Below, piece after piece: positions 11,901 through 29,764 of a DNA stretch of 64,000 nucleotides. The notes under the pieces were generated by a model, which ran no database searches, was not told the origin of the DNA, and saw only the letters and a program-made list of their open reading frames with translations. Origin of the DNA: Diploscapter coronatus (Eukaryota > Nematoda > Chromadorea > Rhabditida > Rhabditidae); assembly GCA_964036155.1 (NCBI GenBank), contig OZ038422.1, positions 30,093,201-30,157,200 on the forward strand. Reading direction: 5' to 3'. Position 1 is the first letter of the stretch; each line of letters begins with the position of its first letter. The position numbers were made by a program, and so were the translations under genes.

Positions 11901-14900
11901 GGGTAAGCGTTTCTGAAAAAATAAACAAAATATACCTTGTGTTCCTGCGCTATTTTCTCCCCGATTTCGTCGATATCCGCATCTTCTATGGGAAGTTCAT
12001 TCGTCTGCACGTACTGCCTCACATCGCACAGACCCCCGTTGTTCTTCAGGTCTTCTGGAATTGAGATGATAAAAACTATTTCAAAAGCAATATCAACGAC
12101 GTCTAAAATGAAAAGTAAAAACGCCATTTTTGAAACATTTCAATTTAAAAAAATACAAATCTAGTAAAATTACTAACTTTGTGATAATATATTTAGGGTT
12201 TTAAAAACTTTATAAATAATAGCCAGGGACGATTAAAATTATTCCAATTTTGTTTCAATAAATAAATTCTTTGAAACATATTTCATCTCGATTTTATCAA
12301 AAAGTTCGAAATATTTTTAAAAATTAAAAAAATTCTACCATTTATCCCGTTGACGATCTCTTTGTAGAAGGAATCAGCAATAAACAGAGTAGGCAGTTGT
12401 TGAATGTTTTTCTGTTCGAGCATCTTCTCGACCTCTCTCTTGTCCTCGGCAATTCCCAGTTTGCGGAGTAGGGAGACTTCTGGAAAAAATTATATGCTTC
12501 AAAAATCGATTAAATAATTTGTGAATCATAAAGGTAATACAGAAAACCCAATTCCAAAAAATTATCTTCAATCTGACTTAATGAGAAAAAAGATTATTCT
12601 TCCACTTCATTTTAGCTAACATCCCAATTTTCCCTAACTTTAACTATGCCTTTAAAGAATAGAACTTTCTTGGAAATGGATAAATTTGAAAACACAAACT
12701 GACGAATATAATTGCTCTGTCTATAGATGTTCTTGAGGCACTGATGAATGAGTGCATCGTAGTAATGGGGAATATAGGAGCAGGCTGTTGAAGTCCGGGA
12801 CGCAGAAAGTCTGCCATTGATCTAAAATGATAGCTTGAAGAATTTGGCAATCTCTTAACTTTAAAATGCATAAAAACACGAATCTACCCTAGTCACTTTT
12901 CAAATCCCCAATCGACCTCACCATGTAATGAAGTTACTATTTTAATCAAATGAAAATAAAAATAATCGTATAAAATCACCTCTCCCTCATTCTGAAGTTC
13001 ATCGTAAGCGATCCAGAATCTCTTCGTCGTCAAACCAACTCGTTTTTGAATTGAAGCAATCGACATCGGTCTGAACTTTCAACATTCATTCAAACTTAAC
13101 TCGAATATGCTTCAAACTCTATCATAAATAAAGGAAGTTTTGCAAATTAGTTATTCATTTCCATCGTTTCTTGTGATGAGGATAAACTTTACATTCCAAA
13201 TATCCTTTTCGTATTCATTTCAGTGAGTTATTTTCAAGTTTCGTGCAAAATGCGAATTCTATTAAAAAAAAAGGCTTTTCAAATTTCGCTTTAATAATGA
13301 ACGCAGTACAATTTTCTGAGATAAGAAGTAATTTTTAGAAAAGATTCGTGGATTTTGGCTAGGAATCTGAATACTGACTTGCTGATGGCTGCAAGGATGC
13401 CTCTGAGGACGTTCTTTCTGGACTCCAAATAGTCCTTGTTGTAGAAGGTCGACTCGTCCAGGACGATCAAATTCGAGTCCACTTTATCCAGCAGCATCGA
13501 GTTCAGAAGTTCCTGGAAAGAATATTTTTCTTTTGGGGTCCGTTAAAATTTTTGTCAGTTCTCTAGAAACAACGAATTGAGAAACCTCTGGAGGAGAGAA
13601 TTTTGAACATATCGAATAACAAAATCGATTTGAGGAATTGATCATTACAAATTTTTGAAACAACATTGAAATTCTCACTTCATAAACAGAAAAATCTACC
13701 TGCGAAATATTCCAGTGTTTGGCGAGTTGCTGCACGGTTTGGAATCCTTGTTCGTTCAGCAAAACGAGCAACTCCTGATGCAAACGCTGGGCGAATTCCC
13801 TAAAATTCGTCCTTAAAATACTTCAAATAAGTTTTAAAATGTATCTTTATAAAAGTTGCTTGAGCCAAATATAGTTCGAAAGGTGGAACAGTGAGCAGAA
13901 TAAAATAACTACATTTCCGAAATATAATTTTTAAAAGTATAAAAAATCCTTACTGTGAGAAAGCTTATCATTCAAAATTGGGTATATATGAACAGGGAAA
14001 TCACGCATTTTTCAGAAATGAAAAAAACACTTACTGCGAGAAGAGTTCCCCATTGAAGAGTTTGTAGGAGTCGTCCTCAGCGACGAGTCTCTTGGCAGCC
14101 GCGTCGACGTGGTCGAAATCCACATTCAGGGCCGTGGCCGCCTCTGTCAGAGAGCAACGACCTCCATTTCCAAGGCACTCATTCTGGACCTCTGCAAAAT
14201 TGAAGAACTGATTTAGGCCTCCTACATAATTCATCAGTTTTTTTTTACAGATGGCGGTTTATTGTGAACTAATGAATTATACAGGAAGCCATTGATTTAT
14301 ATTTCAAAAATTGATATTAGACGATCAATATTAGAATGGACAGTGGAGCCAAGATCAAAATGAAAAAATTCAAGCTGGAGTATTTTATCGAAATTTTCAA
14401 ATAATTGATGTTTATATGCTTCAAAGGGACGTCTTTAGAAGAACAATTTTAGATTTTAACAGTGTATCAATGTATGCGCACTTGCATTTAGAAAATAAAT
14501 ACTAAAGAAATCAGTACATATCACAAATATCTATGACTCGATTGCATTATTCATTTGATATTTGCTCTTGTATGTTTCAATCAAATGTCAAAATTCGATT
14601 TCTATTTTAGCCATGATAGAATTTCGTTATATGGAGACTTATAAATAAAAACTAATCGAAATTTTCTTAACTAGTCATGAAATATTTCGTGACGGTAGAT
14701 TAAAAATATGATTACCAGTCATGAGATGTTTAGTGGTGACATAGCTGTGCCCGTCCCTCGTGAACACCACGTTGATGGTCTTTCGATTGATCAGCTTCGA
14801 AATCACCTCCACGCAGTTTTGCTCAGATAATCTAGAAAAATTCTAGATTAGGAACTCTTTTTATAAAAAATGGATTAATTATCAAAGAATCTCAAATGAT

Positions 14901-15015
14901 TGAAAAACACTTATCTATTTTTTACTAAAAATTCGACTCACTTGTTAACCGACTGCGCCAGTTGGATGCGCTGCAAGTCGGAGGCCAACTTCTGAATGTC
15001 TTTCCAGGTCGTCAT
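8997..15015 (-). CDS. ufl-1: UFL1, E3 UFM1-protein ligase
   Basis: UFL1 transfers UFM1 from UFC1 to lysines, notably on ribosomal protein uL24 at the ER membrane. The N-terminus begins MTTWKDIQKLASDLQRIQLA and continues through LSEQNCVEVISKLINRK and a VTTKHL segment, matching the conserved first winged-helix block of UFL1. Later exons give TVQQLAKHWNISQ and PMSIASIQKRVGLTTKRFWI, further winged-helix repeats, then a lysine/glycine/glutamine linker (about 11260-11350) and the helical C-terminal region with NSIQALQRSIKHLYDSI. The last exon ends LDEQIDAIRAKILPPV and stop. There are roughly 14-16 exons; clear ones are about 14942-15015, 14717-14832, 14037-14192, 13695-13802, 13380-13515, 12720-12822 and 10200-10305. 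It lies 541 bp downstream of METTL13 on the same strand, wider than usual nematode operon spacing. Known catalytic partners (UFBP1, UFC1) are not in this window. Confidence 0.93.
11793..11857. repeat. CATGCGAAATA hairpin element, copy 1
   Basis: CCATGCGAAATAATGTG at the left is mirrored by CCCTATTTCGCATGG at the right, forming a 65-bp perfect-ended hairpin inside a UFL1 intron. A diverged second copy lies at 15862-15931. Confidence 0.6.
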
Positions 15016-15556
15016 TTTCCCTGAAATTTAGGAAAATTCGAAATTTTTAGGAAAAAGATCAAGATATCGCTTCCAAAGCGGGCTGTATTAAAACAGCTAT
15101 TTTTTTTTGGAAAAAATGAGGATCTTACAGAACTTTCATCTCTCAACAAATTCCAACAATCAAATAACAAAAAGAACAATATAAATAAAACGAGGACAAT
15201 AAAGAATATCTGAACCGTCAACAAATGAACTCGTATGTTTGAGCGAGGAACTAGAACTATGTAAAACGGAAATATCGAAGGAAAAAATGAATCAACAAAA
15301 ATGAAAGGAACATATCATTCAGAAAGAGATCTAACAAGAACGAATAAATTTTACGATGCAAAATAGTTCCTTTCATACTTAAAAATTACGAGAAATCTAA
15401 TCTGACTTTGATGAGGAAAAAAGTCATTGCAATAGAAATCTCAAAGAAGAGAAATAAAATGGAAAATAAATCATAGGACGAATGGAAAAAGCTCGCATAT
15501 TCTAATGAAAAATGAACCACAAAAATCTGTAAGAATACTTTCTAAAAATAAAAGAC
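15016..15556. other. Spacer between METTL13 and UFL1 (same strand)
   Basis: This AT-rich stretch separates the METTL13 stop from the UFL1 start. No exon is convincing. It may hold the UFL1 promoter or a trans-splice acceptor. Poly-A tracts on the transcribed strand are common, and no clear promoter element is visible. Confidence 0.5.
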
Positions 15557-18500
15557 CTATTCCTTTTCGAATTTGACTTGTTGAATCTTGCCGGCGGCTT
15601 TGTTGATCGGCTCGAGCCATTTCAGGTCCTTGCGGAACGAGCGCATCGCCTTTGGTTTGTCCCAGGAAATGACAGAGGGCAAGCACAAAAGCACCTGAAA
15701 ATATGAATATCAGCATGTTTGAGATTTGAAATACGATTTGTAAGTTTCAAAAAATCTTACAGTTGAACAATTTTCAAACTCTAATAATTATTCTCAAATA
15801 ATAATTGCCCAACTTAAAAAAGCTAATCTATTTCAAGAGTAACCGGAAAAAGTAGTAGTTACATGCATTACACACGATATAGTGGGAAAAGAATCTTTGC
15901 CCTATCATCTCCTAAACTATTTCGCATGTACCGTCGTTGTAACGATGTACCTACATTTCCGAATTGCCATTTCAAGAAAGTAAAACGTTGTTTAGTGCGG
16001 CCAATTTGGTTTCCGTATGTTTCAAAACATATTTATATTTGAACAAATCTCGACACTCCTGATCTTCTCTAAGTAAGGACGTAATATTTATAAAAAAAAA
16101 AAAAGAAACCAAACCAACTAAAAGACTTGTGATCTTATCCTAGAATTTGTAGGTTTGAACAAAAATTTCATATTTAGGGCATTCTTAACTCTACGTTATT
16201 CCCTAAACAATAGTTAAAATAATAAATTTCGCTTCAAGAAGTCTAGTTATGTTTCAAGAAAAGCTAATAAATATAAAATTCCTAACTTTCACGTTTATAT
16301 CTAAACAATAATTAAAACCTTGAAAATAAAGATGAAGCCTACCTCATTAACATCTTCGTCCGAACTGATGTTGTAGACGGCCTGGAAATGCCTGGCCAGG
16401 GTCTGCTTCACTTTGTCCGCGATCTCATCGTCCCGAGTCACCAAATTCATTGCGAATATTCCTAGAAATTTAGATAGATTATAGAGGTGTTACTACTGCT
16501 GCTTCCAGGATAGATCCTATTGCAAAACGGATGTTTTAAACTTTTTCTTTGAAACATATGATTCGACTTGTATTTCTTTGTAAAATTGCTAAACCCTGCG
16601 AGATTAAAACGCACTAGAATAAAATTATATCTTGAAATTTAGAAATCATTTTCGAAATTCGCTGTCGAATCAATGCTAATTAAAAATGAGTATTTCAAAT
16701 TCTTCTGAAATCTTTCAAAATTAAAGAAATAGAACAATGTTCTAACCCTGTGGTTTGAGGGAGTTCTTGACATTCTCCAGCACATCGTCAGCAACGAATG
16801 CAGCCGGAGGACAGCTGAGTCCGTTTTCGTGCATCGACCCCGCCAGATCCATGAACACCGCGTCGAATTTTTCCGCTAAAAAACGGGTATTTGAAAATTT
16901 CGAGGATTTGCGACCTGATGAAATGGCATGTGAGTTAGGAGATGGGTAGAGATGCGCTCTCACTTTCGCATAATGTCTTTTCCGAGTGCTAGATTTGTAA
17001 ATGGGGAGAATAAAATATTCTTCTTTGAAATTGTTTCAAATTTCTAATAAAAATAACCATCTACAGCCTTTCTTTGATTATGACTAAATAAAACCAAAAT
17101 TCAATGACGAAAAATATGCTTCTCATAGGTTCCAAAAGATCTCATAAACCCGACTAGTGCCGCTGCAAATTAGTTTGATAAAAAATCAAATTTTACCGGC
17201 ATGAGCAGCCTCTTTGATGTACTGCAGCGCGTCCATCGTTTTGACGGCGACTCGCGGATCGCTCGAGGGGAACGAGAAATACTGGGTCGCGATTTTAACC
17301 ACCTAGAAAATATCTAATTTTAGCTGACTCTTTTTCATAGACTGCTGATGTTGATCCATTTAAAAGCTCAATCATTTGCTTTAACAAACATTTGGACAAT
17401 CCTACCGAGTTTCTCATAATTTTTGGATAGAAATTTGAAACAATATTGAGTGTTTCTTTAAAATTTCGTACAGTCCACTCATAGAAATTTGAAAATTAGT
17501 CTAGTTTTTTCACTTCTCCTCTAAATAAAATTTCAAATAATTAAAAATTTGACCTGAGGATCGAGTTCGATCGCAAGCAACACCGATTTAGGTAAGTGGC
17601 GAATCAAAAATGCAGCTAGGAGACCACCTCCTAGACCATAAACAGCTAGCTGAAAGTGGATGAGTTAAACATGTTTCAAACAAGTTTCAAATTAGATAGA
17701 GGAAGGATAATTTTAGTAGATGTGAAATGTACCCTTCGAATAGGAAAATTTAATTTGACACGTTTCAGAAAATGCTCATTAGATTTGAAAAAGAACATTT
17801 GTCAATTTAGCTTGTGCGTGGTATATAACTTAAAATATCTCACTCTCAACGGTGCCTGATCGGGTTTGGCGAATGGACTTGTAGGAATGAGATGCAGTCC
17901 GGCCATCATGTGATAGTGGTGATCGCAGGACAACTCGTCAAGGCTCACAATAATTCGGCCTTTCTTTCCTTCTGAAAAAGCATATTTACCGCTTTTTCGA
18001 CTTTTACAGTAAGAAATTTCTCATTCTACGCAAATTTGTCTTAAAATCAATAAAAACCGAGAACAATAATTCTATCGATAGAGCGCATTTTTATTGTAAT
18101 TCTAAAATAAGCAAGTGTAAAATTTGCAAAAATCACGAAAAAATGGATATGCATTTTAGAAATTTTTAAGTAAAACTAAAAAAAAAAACTTACGAGTCAA
18201 AAAGGCCTCCGACTGAACGAGATTCTGTGCTCCGAGAAAGACGAGTCTTCGCAGATCGTACCCGTTGATGTGGACCTCCTCGACTGACCACTTGCCGTTC
18301 AATTCGGATTCGCCCTCGGCAAGGACTCGCTTCGCATCCACTCCTCCGATCGAGAGAAACTCGATCTGAAATTTAAAATGTTATTCCTTAAATGTTTCAA
18401 AATATGTTTTAAGAAGTGCTAAATATTAAAAAGGGTAGAGTAGTAAATGGTCGCCCAATATTATACGTTTGAAGAAATATAAAAAGATCGAATTTCAAAC

Positions 18501-21500
18501 GTCTTTCAAAAATAATGATCGTAGGAAGAAAGATAAGTAGATAAAGTTAGGACAGATATGATGTAAAAATGCGAAATACTAAATGTAAGTTTCAGAAAAC
18601 TATCATAAGCTTTTAAAGTAAAGAATGTTCAATAGATGTGTGATAAGGACAGGATAAATTTGAAAAACTCACGATAGCATTGTCCTCGAAACTTCTCGGA
18701 TCGAGTTTAGCGATGAAGCCTCCAACCTCGTCCTTCACGGAGGTAAAGTCCTTGAATGTGTGATGTCTCGACAGATGGACAACAGCAAGACGGTCCTGGA
18801 TTTTTTTTTTTTAAATAAAATCACCAAATTACAAAATGTTTCATTTTTAATTGTCAAACGCGAGAAAACTGATAAAGAAATTAATAAAAATGGTTTTTTT
18901 GAGGGTTAAGAAATAGAATCCTTACAACATTGAGCTCCCTCCTCAGCATTCTTCTGCCCTTCTCTGTTGCGTACATCCAGTCGCCATCCCTTCCAACAGG
19001 CACCACAAATGTCTAAAATTGGAAATTTCGAATTTTCAAAAATCTGCTTTCAAAATAAGCGTACGATTGAGTTCAAGTTTTCTTTAAAGTTAGCATAAAT
19101 TGGAAACATTATTGTCACCTTGAAACTGACGATCTTCTTGCACTTGGGGTCGTCCAGCAGGAAAATTTGATAACGCGGCCCCTTTTCCGCATCCTCACAG
19201 CCAACAGAAATGAACACTTCGCGAGCGAGGGGGCTGTAAATAAAAAAAAATATCAAATTAGAAGTGTATTTTTCTTCATTAATCCATCCAGTCGTTGGAA
19301 GAAATACATTTTGCAATATTCAACTTATTGCAGAGCTTTTCAATATAAGTTCAGAAATCGAGCAAATTCCCACCTGGCACACAGATGGATGAACTGAGCG
19401 AGTTCCTGCTCGGCGAAAAGCAGATCCATTAATTCGGGCTTGCTGTTGACTCGCACTGTCACAGATGAAAGCGCCGTCCAGAACTCGATCGGCTGAAAAT
19501 CAACGATTTTTCTAATTATCAAAATTTCCCTAAAAACTTTTCTAAAATATTCCATTTTTTCTCGAATTTTCTTTAAAAATAGAAAATAAATGTTTTATTT
19601 TAGGTCGATCTCATGAAAATGTCGACTTTTGAGAATTGAGTATGCTTCATTGCTAAAAGTGAGAACTTAGCCTTTTAGAAATTACCACCATCCCACAATA
19701 AATGTATTTTATATCAGTCTGCTTTGAGCAAATTTATCCTATATATGAGGAATTTTATCGATTTTCGGTAAATTAGAATGCACGGTGCGCAAATTCAGCG
19801 CGTGTAAAGGCGGCTAAGCAAGTGGTCTAGCGGCAAGGCTCCCGACCTTGCGGGCGTGCGCCCATGGCGGGATCGATACCCGCAGCCGTCAATATTTTTG
19901 GCAATATTCAAAAGTTTTGCAAAAATTCGCTTTTTGAATGTTCGGTCATAGACGTGCACCGGGGAAGAATTAATGGGAAAAATAAAAATAAAAAATAAAT
20001 CGCTCTAAAATAATTGAAATATTACTAAATTTTGTATTTTCTTTTTAAAAACGCCTCCAAATATTTTATTTTCATTAAAATCTAAAAAGTGAAGAATAGC
20101 ATATTCCGTTTTTATAGAATTTGTAATAAATTACAGAATTTTTAGAAGGAAAGACCCCAAATGCTTTCTTTAAAGATCGAAAAAAAATCAATAAATGAAA
20201 AACTGACCAACTGCATGGGCATGGCAGCTCTGAATTTAGTGGCGATGAGCAGGAAGACGGGCATCGGGAAGCCCGAAGCGCGATTCACGACTTTGTGGGC
20301 GCGGAGCAGATACTGATTTCTGAACATATTTTTTTAAGAGATAATAAATTTACAATAGCAACCTAGACGAATTTCCGTCTTGTTTGAATTCTTTTTGAAA
20401 CGTATCAAAACTTTGACAACTAAAGATTTTTAGGTGGTTTTCTAGAGATATTAGGAAATCTAATGCTTCTACAAATCACAGAGTACAAATTTCCAACAAA
20501 CTTCGAGTAATTTTTAAACATTTAATATTTGAAAACGAAAAAAAAACTAACGATTTGGAGAAGTGATCGACCCAGAATTCGACAATGTGAGGCTGCGCTA
20601 GTGTGACGATGATATAGCGACCATCTGGAATAAAAATAAAAATAAAGATAAAAGAAAAGAGGATGCAAAGCTTTTAGTTTAGGACCTCTTTTTTCATTTT
20701 TCCCACTATTTGCTTAACTTTTTAAAATATTTTTTAGTTTTTTTTAAATCAAATAAAAAACAGATGAAAAATTACTTGGCTGCAAAACGCGCTGCACGTG
20801 CTCGAACATGCTCTTGACCGCGTGTTTCTGCTCTTCACTGGCTTCAGGTGGGAGGAGAGCGTCCAGAGTGCCCTTATCGAGCACAACTGAATGTGAGGCA
20901 TCGGGCTCGTCTAGCTAAAAGTTTTTAAAATTATATTTTCTTTAATTTCAAGTTCTTGAATAGGAAGAATTATTGGTGAAAATTCAAGTCCAAACTAACG
21001 AAATTTTTGAAACATATCAAATAAACTTTGAAGGTTCACATTAAAATTCGGATTTAATTATCCCTTCACGATAGAGTACGATATCAACACTATGAGAAAA
21101 AAGATTCAATTTGCAGAAAACCTAAAACTCATTTTAAAATTGCCTACATTCGTAGCGTCTCCCTGCTTGAAGACGAGCGTCTGTCTGGGCTTATTCAGTC
21201 TGCTCTGCTCGGCGATCACCTTCTCGTCCACGTCGATGCTCACGATGTTGCGGTAGCCGCTGTCGTGGAGCTGCAAATGTTTATCTATCTAATTTACAAT
21301 ATCGTTTTAGCAACTTTTCAGAAAATCAAGTCAAATTCAGCATTATTCAGTTTTTTGTTGATATGTTTGAAGAAATACTTTTAAAAAAAACTGCAGAAAA
21401 TATCAGCTACTGCTAGGCGTTCACGGAACTAAGTTCTATGATAAAAATTTGAAAAAAAATCACCTGTCCAGCCAACTGTGAATTGCCGCACCCAATCTGC

Positions 21501-21780
21501 AGAATGTTGTCCCCAATTTTCAGGTATTTCTCCAGAGTAGAGCCGAGCGAGTCGAAGTCGCCGTACCTAAAAATAAAAATTAGAAAAATATGAAAAGTTC
21601 AGAAAACTCAACTAATCTCTAAAAAGAAATAGTTCTAGAAAAATTAGAAAAATAATTTTCCAAAAAATTAATTTAAAACATTCCGAACCATTCAAAAGGA
21701 GTCTTCCTAGCCGCGAAGAACTGTTTCCAATAGGCCGGATCCGAGAATTCGGCCGCCTTCTTCGGTAGCAGCTCGGTCAT
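15557..21780 (-). CDS. METTL13, dual-domain eEF1A lysine and N-terminal methyltransferase
   Basis: METTL13 methylates eEF1A at its N-terminus and at Lys55 with two separate SAM-dependent domains. The first exon reads MTELLPKKAAEFSDPAYWKQ, the family start. The next gives the SAM-binding motif I LQIGCGNSQLAGQ, then YRNIVSIDVDEKVI and the family signature VVLDKGTLDALL. The second domain is near the C-terminus: LAVYGLGGGLLAAFLIRHLP, AIELDPQVVKIA, then KFDAVFMDLAGS. The end is KIQQVKFEKE and stop. About 16-17 exons give roughly 650 residues, near the human length of about 700. A tRNA-like gene lies antisense in the intron between exons at about 19376-19493 and 20206-20317. The start faces SPG7 across 556 bp, so the two probably share a promoter region. 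Confidence 0.93.
15862..15931. repeat. CATGCGAAATA hairpin element, copy 2 (diverged)
   Basis: The right end reads CTATTTCGCATGT and the left end ACATGCATTACAC, so the arms pair imperfectly. Read on the - strand, the inner part (catgcgaaatag ... gatagggcaaagattc) aligns with the copy at 11793-11857. It lies in a METTL13 intron. Confidence 0.5.
19809..19891 (+). tRNA. tRNA-Gly(CCC)-like gene with long variable arm (nev-tRNA type)
   Basis: The acceptor stem GGCGGCT (19809-19815) pairs with AGCCGTC (19884-19890), with one G-U pair and an A discriminator at 19891. The anticodon stem CAAGG/CCTTG (19834-19838, 19846-19850) is perfect around the loop CTCCCGA, which gives U33 and anticodon CCC (19841-19843). 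The variable region is 16 nt and forms GGGC/GCCC. The T-stem GCGGG/CCCGC encloses ATCGATA, and the B box fits GWTCRANNC. A TTTTT run at 19894-19898 can end Pol III transcription. The D-stem is short or weak. Glycine tRNAs normally have a short variable loop. A type II glycine tRNA with A73 is the described nematode nev-tRNA-Gly, which leucyl-tRNA synthetase can charge. It could instead be a recent pseudogene because of the D-arm. Confidence 0.82.
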
Positions 21781-22336
21781 TCTAAAAATAAAAGACGAAT
21801 TTCGAAGAAGAAAATTTAAAATCACTCGTATTCACTGAAAACCGATTTTTGGAAAACTCATCAACCTTGTTTTCTTCTACAAAGAATTTCGTCTCAAAAC
21901 TGGAGAACCTTATAAATGGGATGTCGATGAACTCTATGAATTTTCGAAAACGATCAAAGTAGAAAAAATCGATGAAAATAAAGAAATTGAAAAAATCGGG
22001 TCAAGCACTTGCTCCTATTTTGTAAGTGCAGTGCGTTTGCAATGTTCGGCAATGACAATGTAAACTCGAACTCGAACTCGTTGTTTTTTATTTTGATTTT
22101 GAAAAATTTTAATTTTTTGTTTTCTTCGACTATTCTTCGTTCTAGAATTCCCAGAACTTGTTCCAGAAGCTCCAAATTTCATAAGAAATCGGAAAAATCC
22201 TATCTTTCAACCATTTTCTTTTCAAAATTTGACATTTTTCAAGATGATGTAATTTTTCTTGTTCTAGAAATCTACAAATTCTAGTTTTTTTATTCGAGAA
22301 TCAAGCAAAAATTCGAGAATATCCATTCCAGAACAA
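21781..22336. promoter_or_regulatory. Divergent promoter region, METTL13/SPG7
   Basis: The two start codons face away from each other across 556 bp, so both promoters must lie here or within first introns. The sequence is AT-rich with a short repeat of CTCGAA near 22065-22080. No TATA box or known factor site stands out. Confidence 0.5.
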
Positions 22337-28830
<6,494 letters not shown>

Positions 28831-29764
28831 GCAGCAGCGCGCTTGGCAAAATCGGAAAATTGGGGCTGGGAGTGATTTTACCAAAAAATTCTGAATACCC
28901 TTAATTTTTTTACAAAAATCTCCTTCAACCCTTTTATTCCTATTATTTTATGTCTGATTGTGAGAAAAATTTGATTAGTGAGCACTCTACTTTCAAACAT
29001 TTCTTTCCTTTCTTCGAAATTTCGATAGGAAAGTACTTATAGTCATGATGAATAGTAGAGTGAAATTTGGTAAAATTTCTGGGTTAAGTTTCATAAAACT
29101 CATAAATCTTCTCTCATTTTCATATCATCGATACTTTCTTTCATTGCCATCCTCCATCTGTTAAAATACCGCATTTCTTCTACATAAATCATAGGTTTCA
29201 AAAAGTTGCTATTATGACATACAAAAAATTAGTTTTTGATAAACCAAAAGTAAACCTACCCAAAGACCAACTTTCTATCGGGAAAATGCGGTATTTTTGT
29301 TGTTGAAAGAATAGACTAGTTAGGTTTCAAAACTTGTTCTTTTCTGGGCTCAAAATTGTTGTTAGTTTTCGAAGACGAAAACATCAAACTTATCAATTTT
29401 AGTTATCTAGTTGTAGGAAAATAAATCTTATTTTATTATCTTTCAAAATTTGTTCTTTTTCAACTAAAATCTTTGTGGATAGTTTTCAGAATGAACATTA
29501 GGTTTCATAAAAATTGTTTTTCATAGTCTAGGAAAAATAAATTTATTTTTGTTCAACAAGAATTCATAACAATAACAACTTCAACTCGTCATTTTAAATA
29601 CGACATCTTATAGTTATCATCCCCTTATCATTTACGCCTTCTTGTAGTTTTCACCTTTTCTGAGAAAAAGGATGGATGATAACTAATTAGTCAAAAATAC
29701 AGTAATTTTGTGTTTCATTTACACCGTACTTTGTAAAATGACGTTGAAAACAATTAAAACATGC
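28831..29764. other. Intergenic region between convergent SPG7 and TRMT11
   Basis: This is the 3' flank for both genes. It is AT-rich, with an AATAAA run near 29421 and another near 29528. No exon or RNA gene is supported. The phrase ATTTTGTTGTTG-like T/G runs and the repeated TTTCAAAA near 29193, 29325 and 29443 are the only structure noticed. Confidence 0.6.

Noticed and set aside
15016..15556. UFL1 and METTL13 as an operon
   Set aside because: The 541-bp gap is wider than typical nematode operon spacing and no second-leader signal was recognised. It cannot be excluded without transcript ends.
15557..15716. Hydrophobic frame MLIFIFSGAFVLALCHF
   Set aside because: It is a shadow of the last METTL13 exon, whose real frame reads VLLCLPSVISWDKPKAMRSF and ends in KFEKE.
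19841..19855. Alternative fold of the tRNA with CCCG/CGGG as anticodon stem
   Set aside because: It leaves a six-base loop without U33. The CAAGG/CCTTG fold gives five pairs, a seven-base loop and U33.
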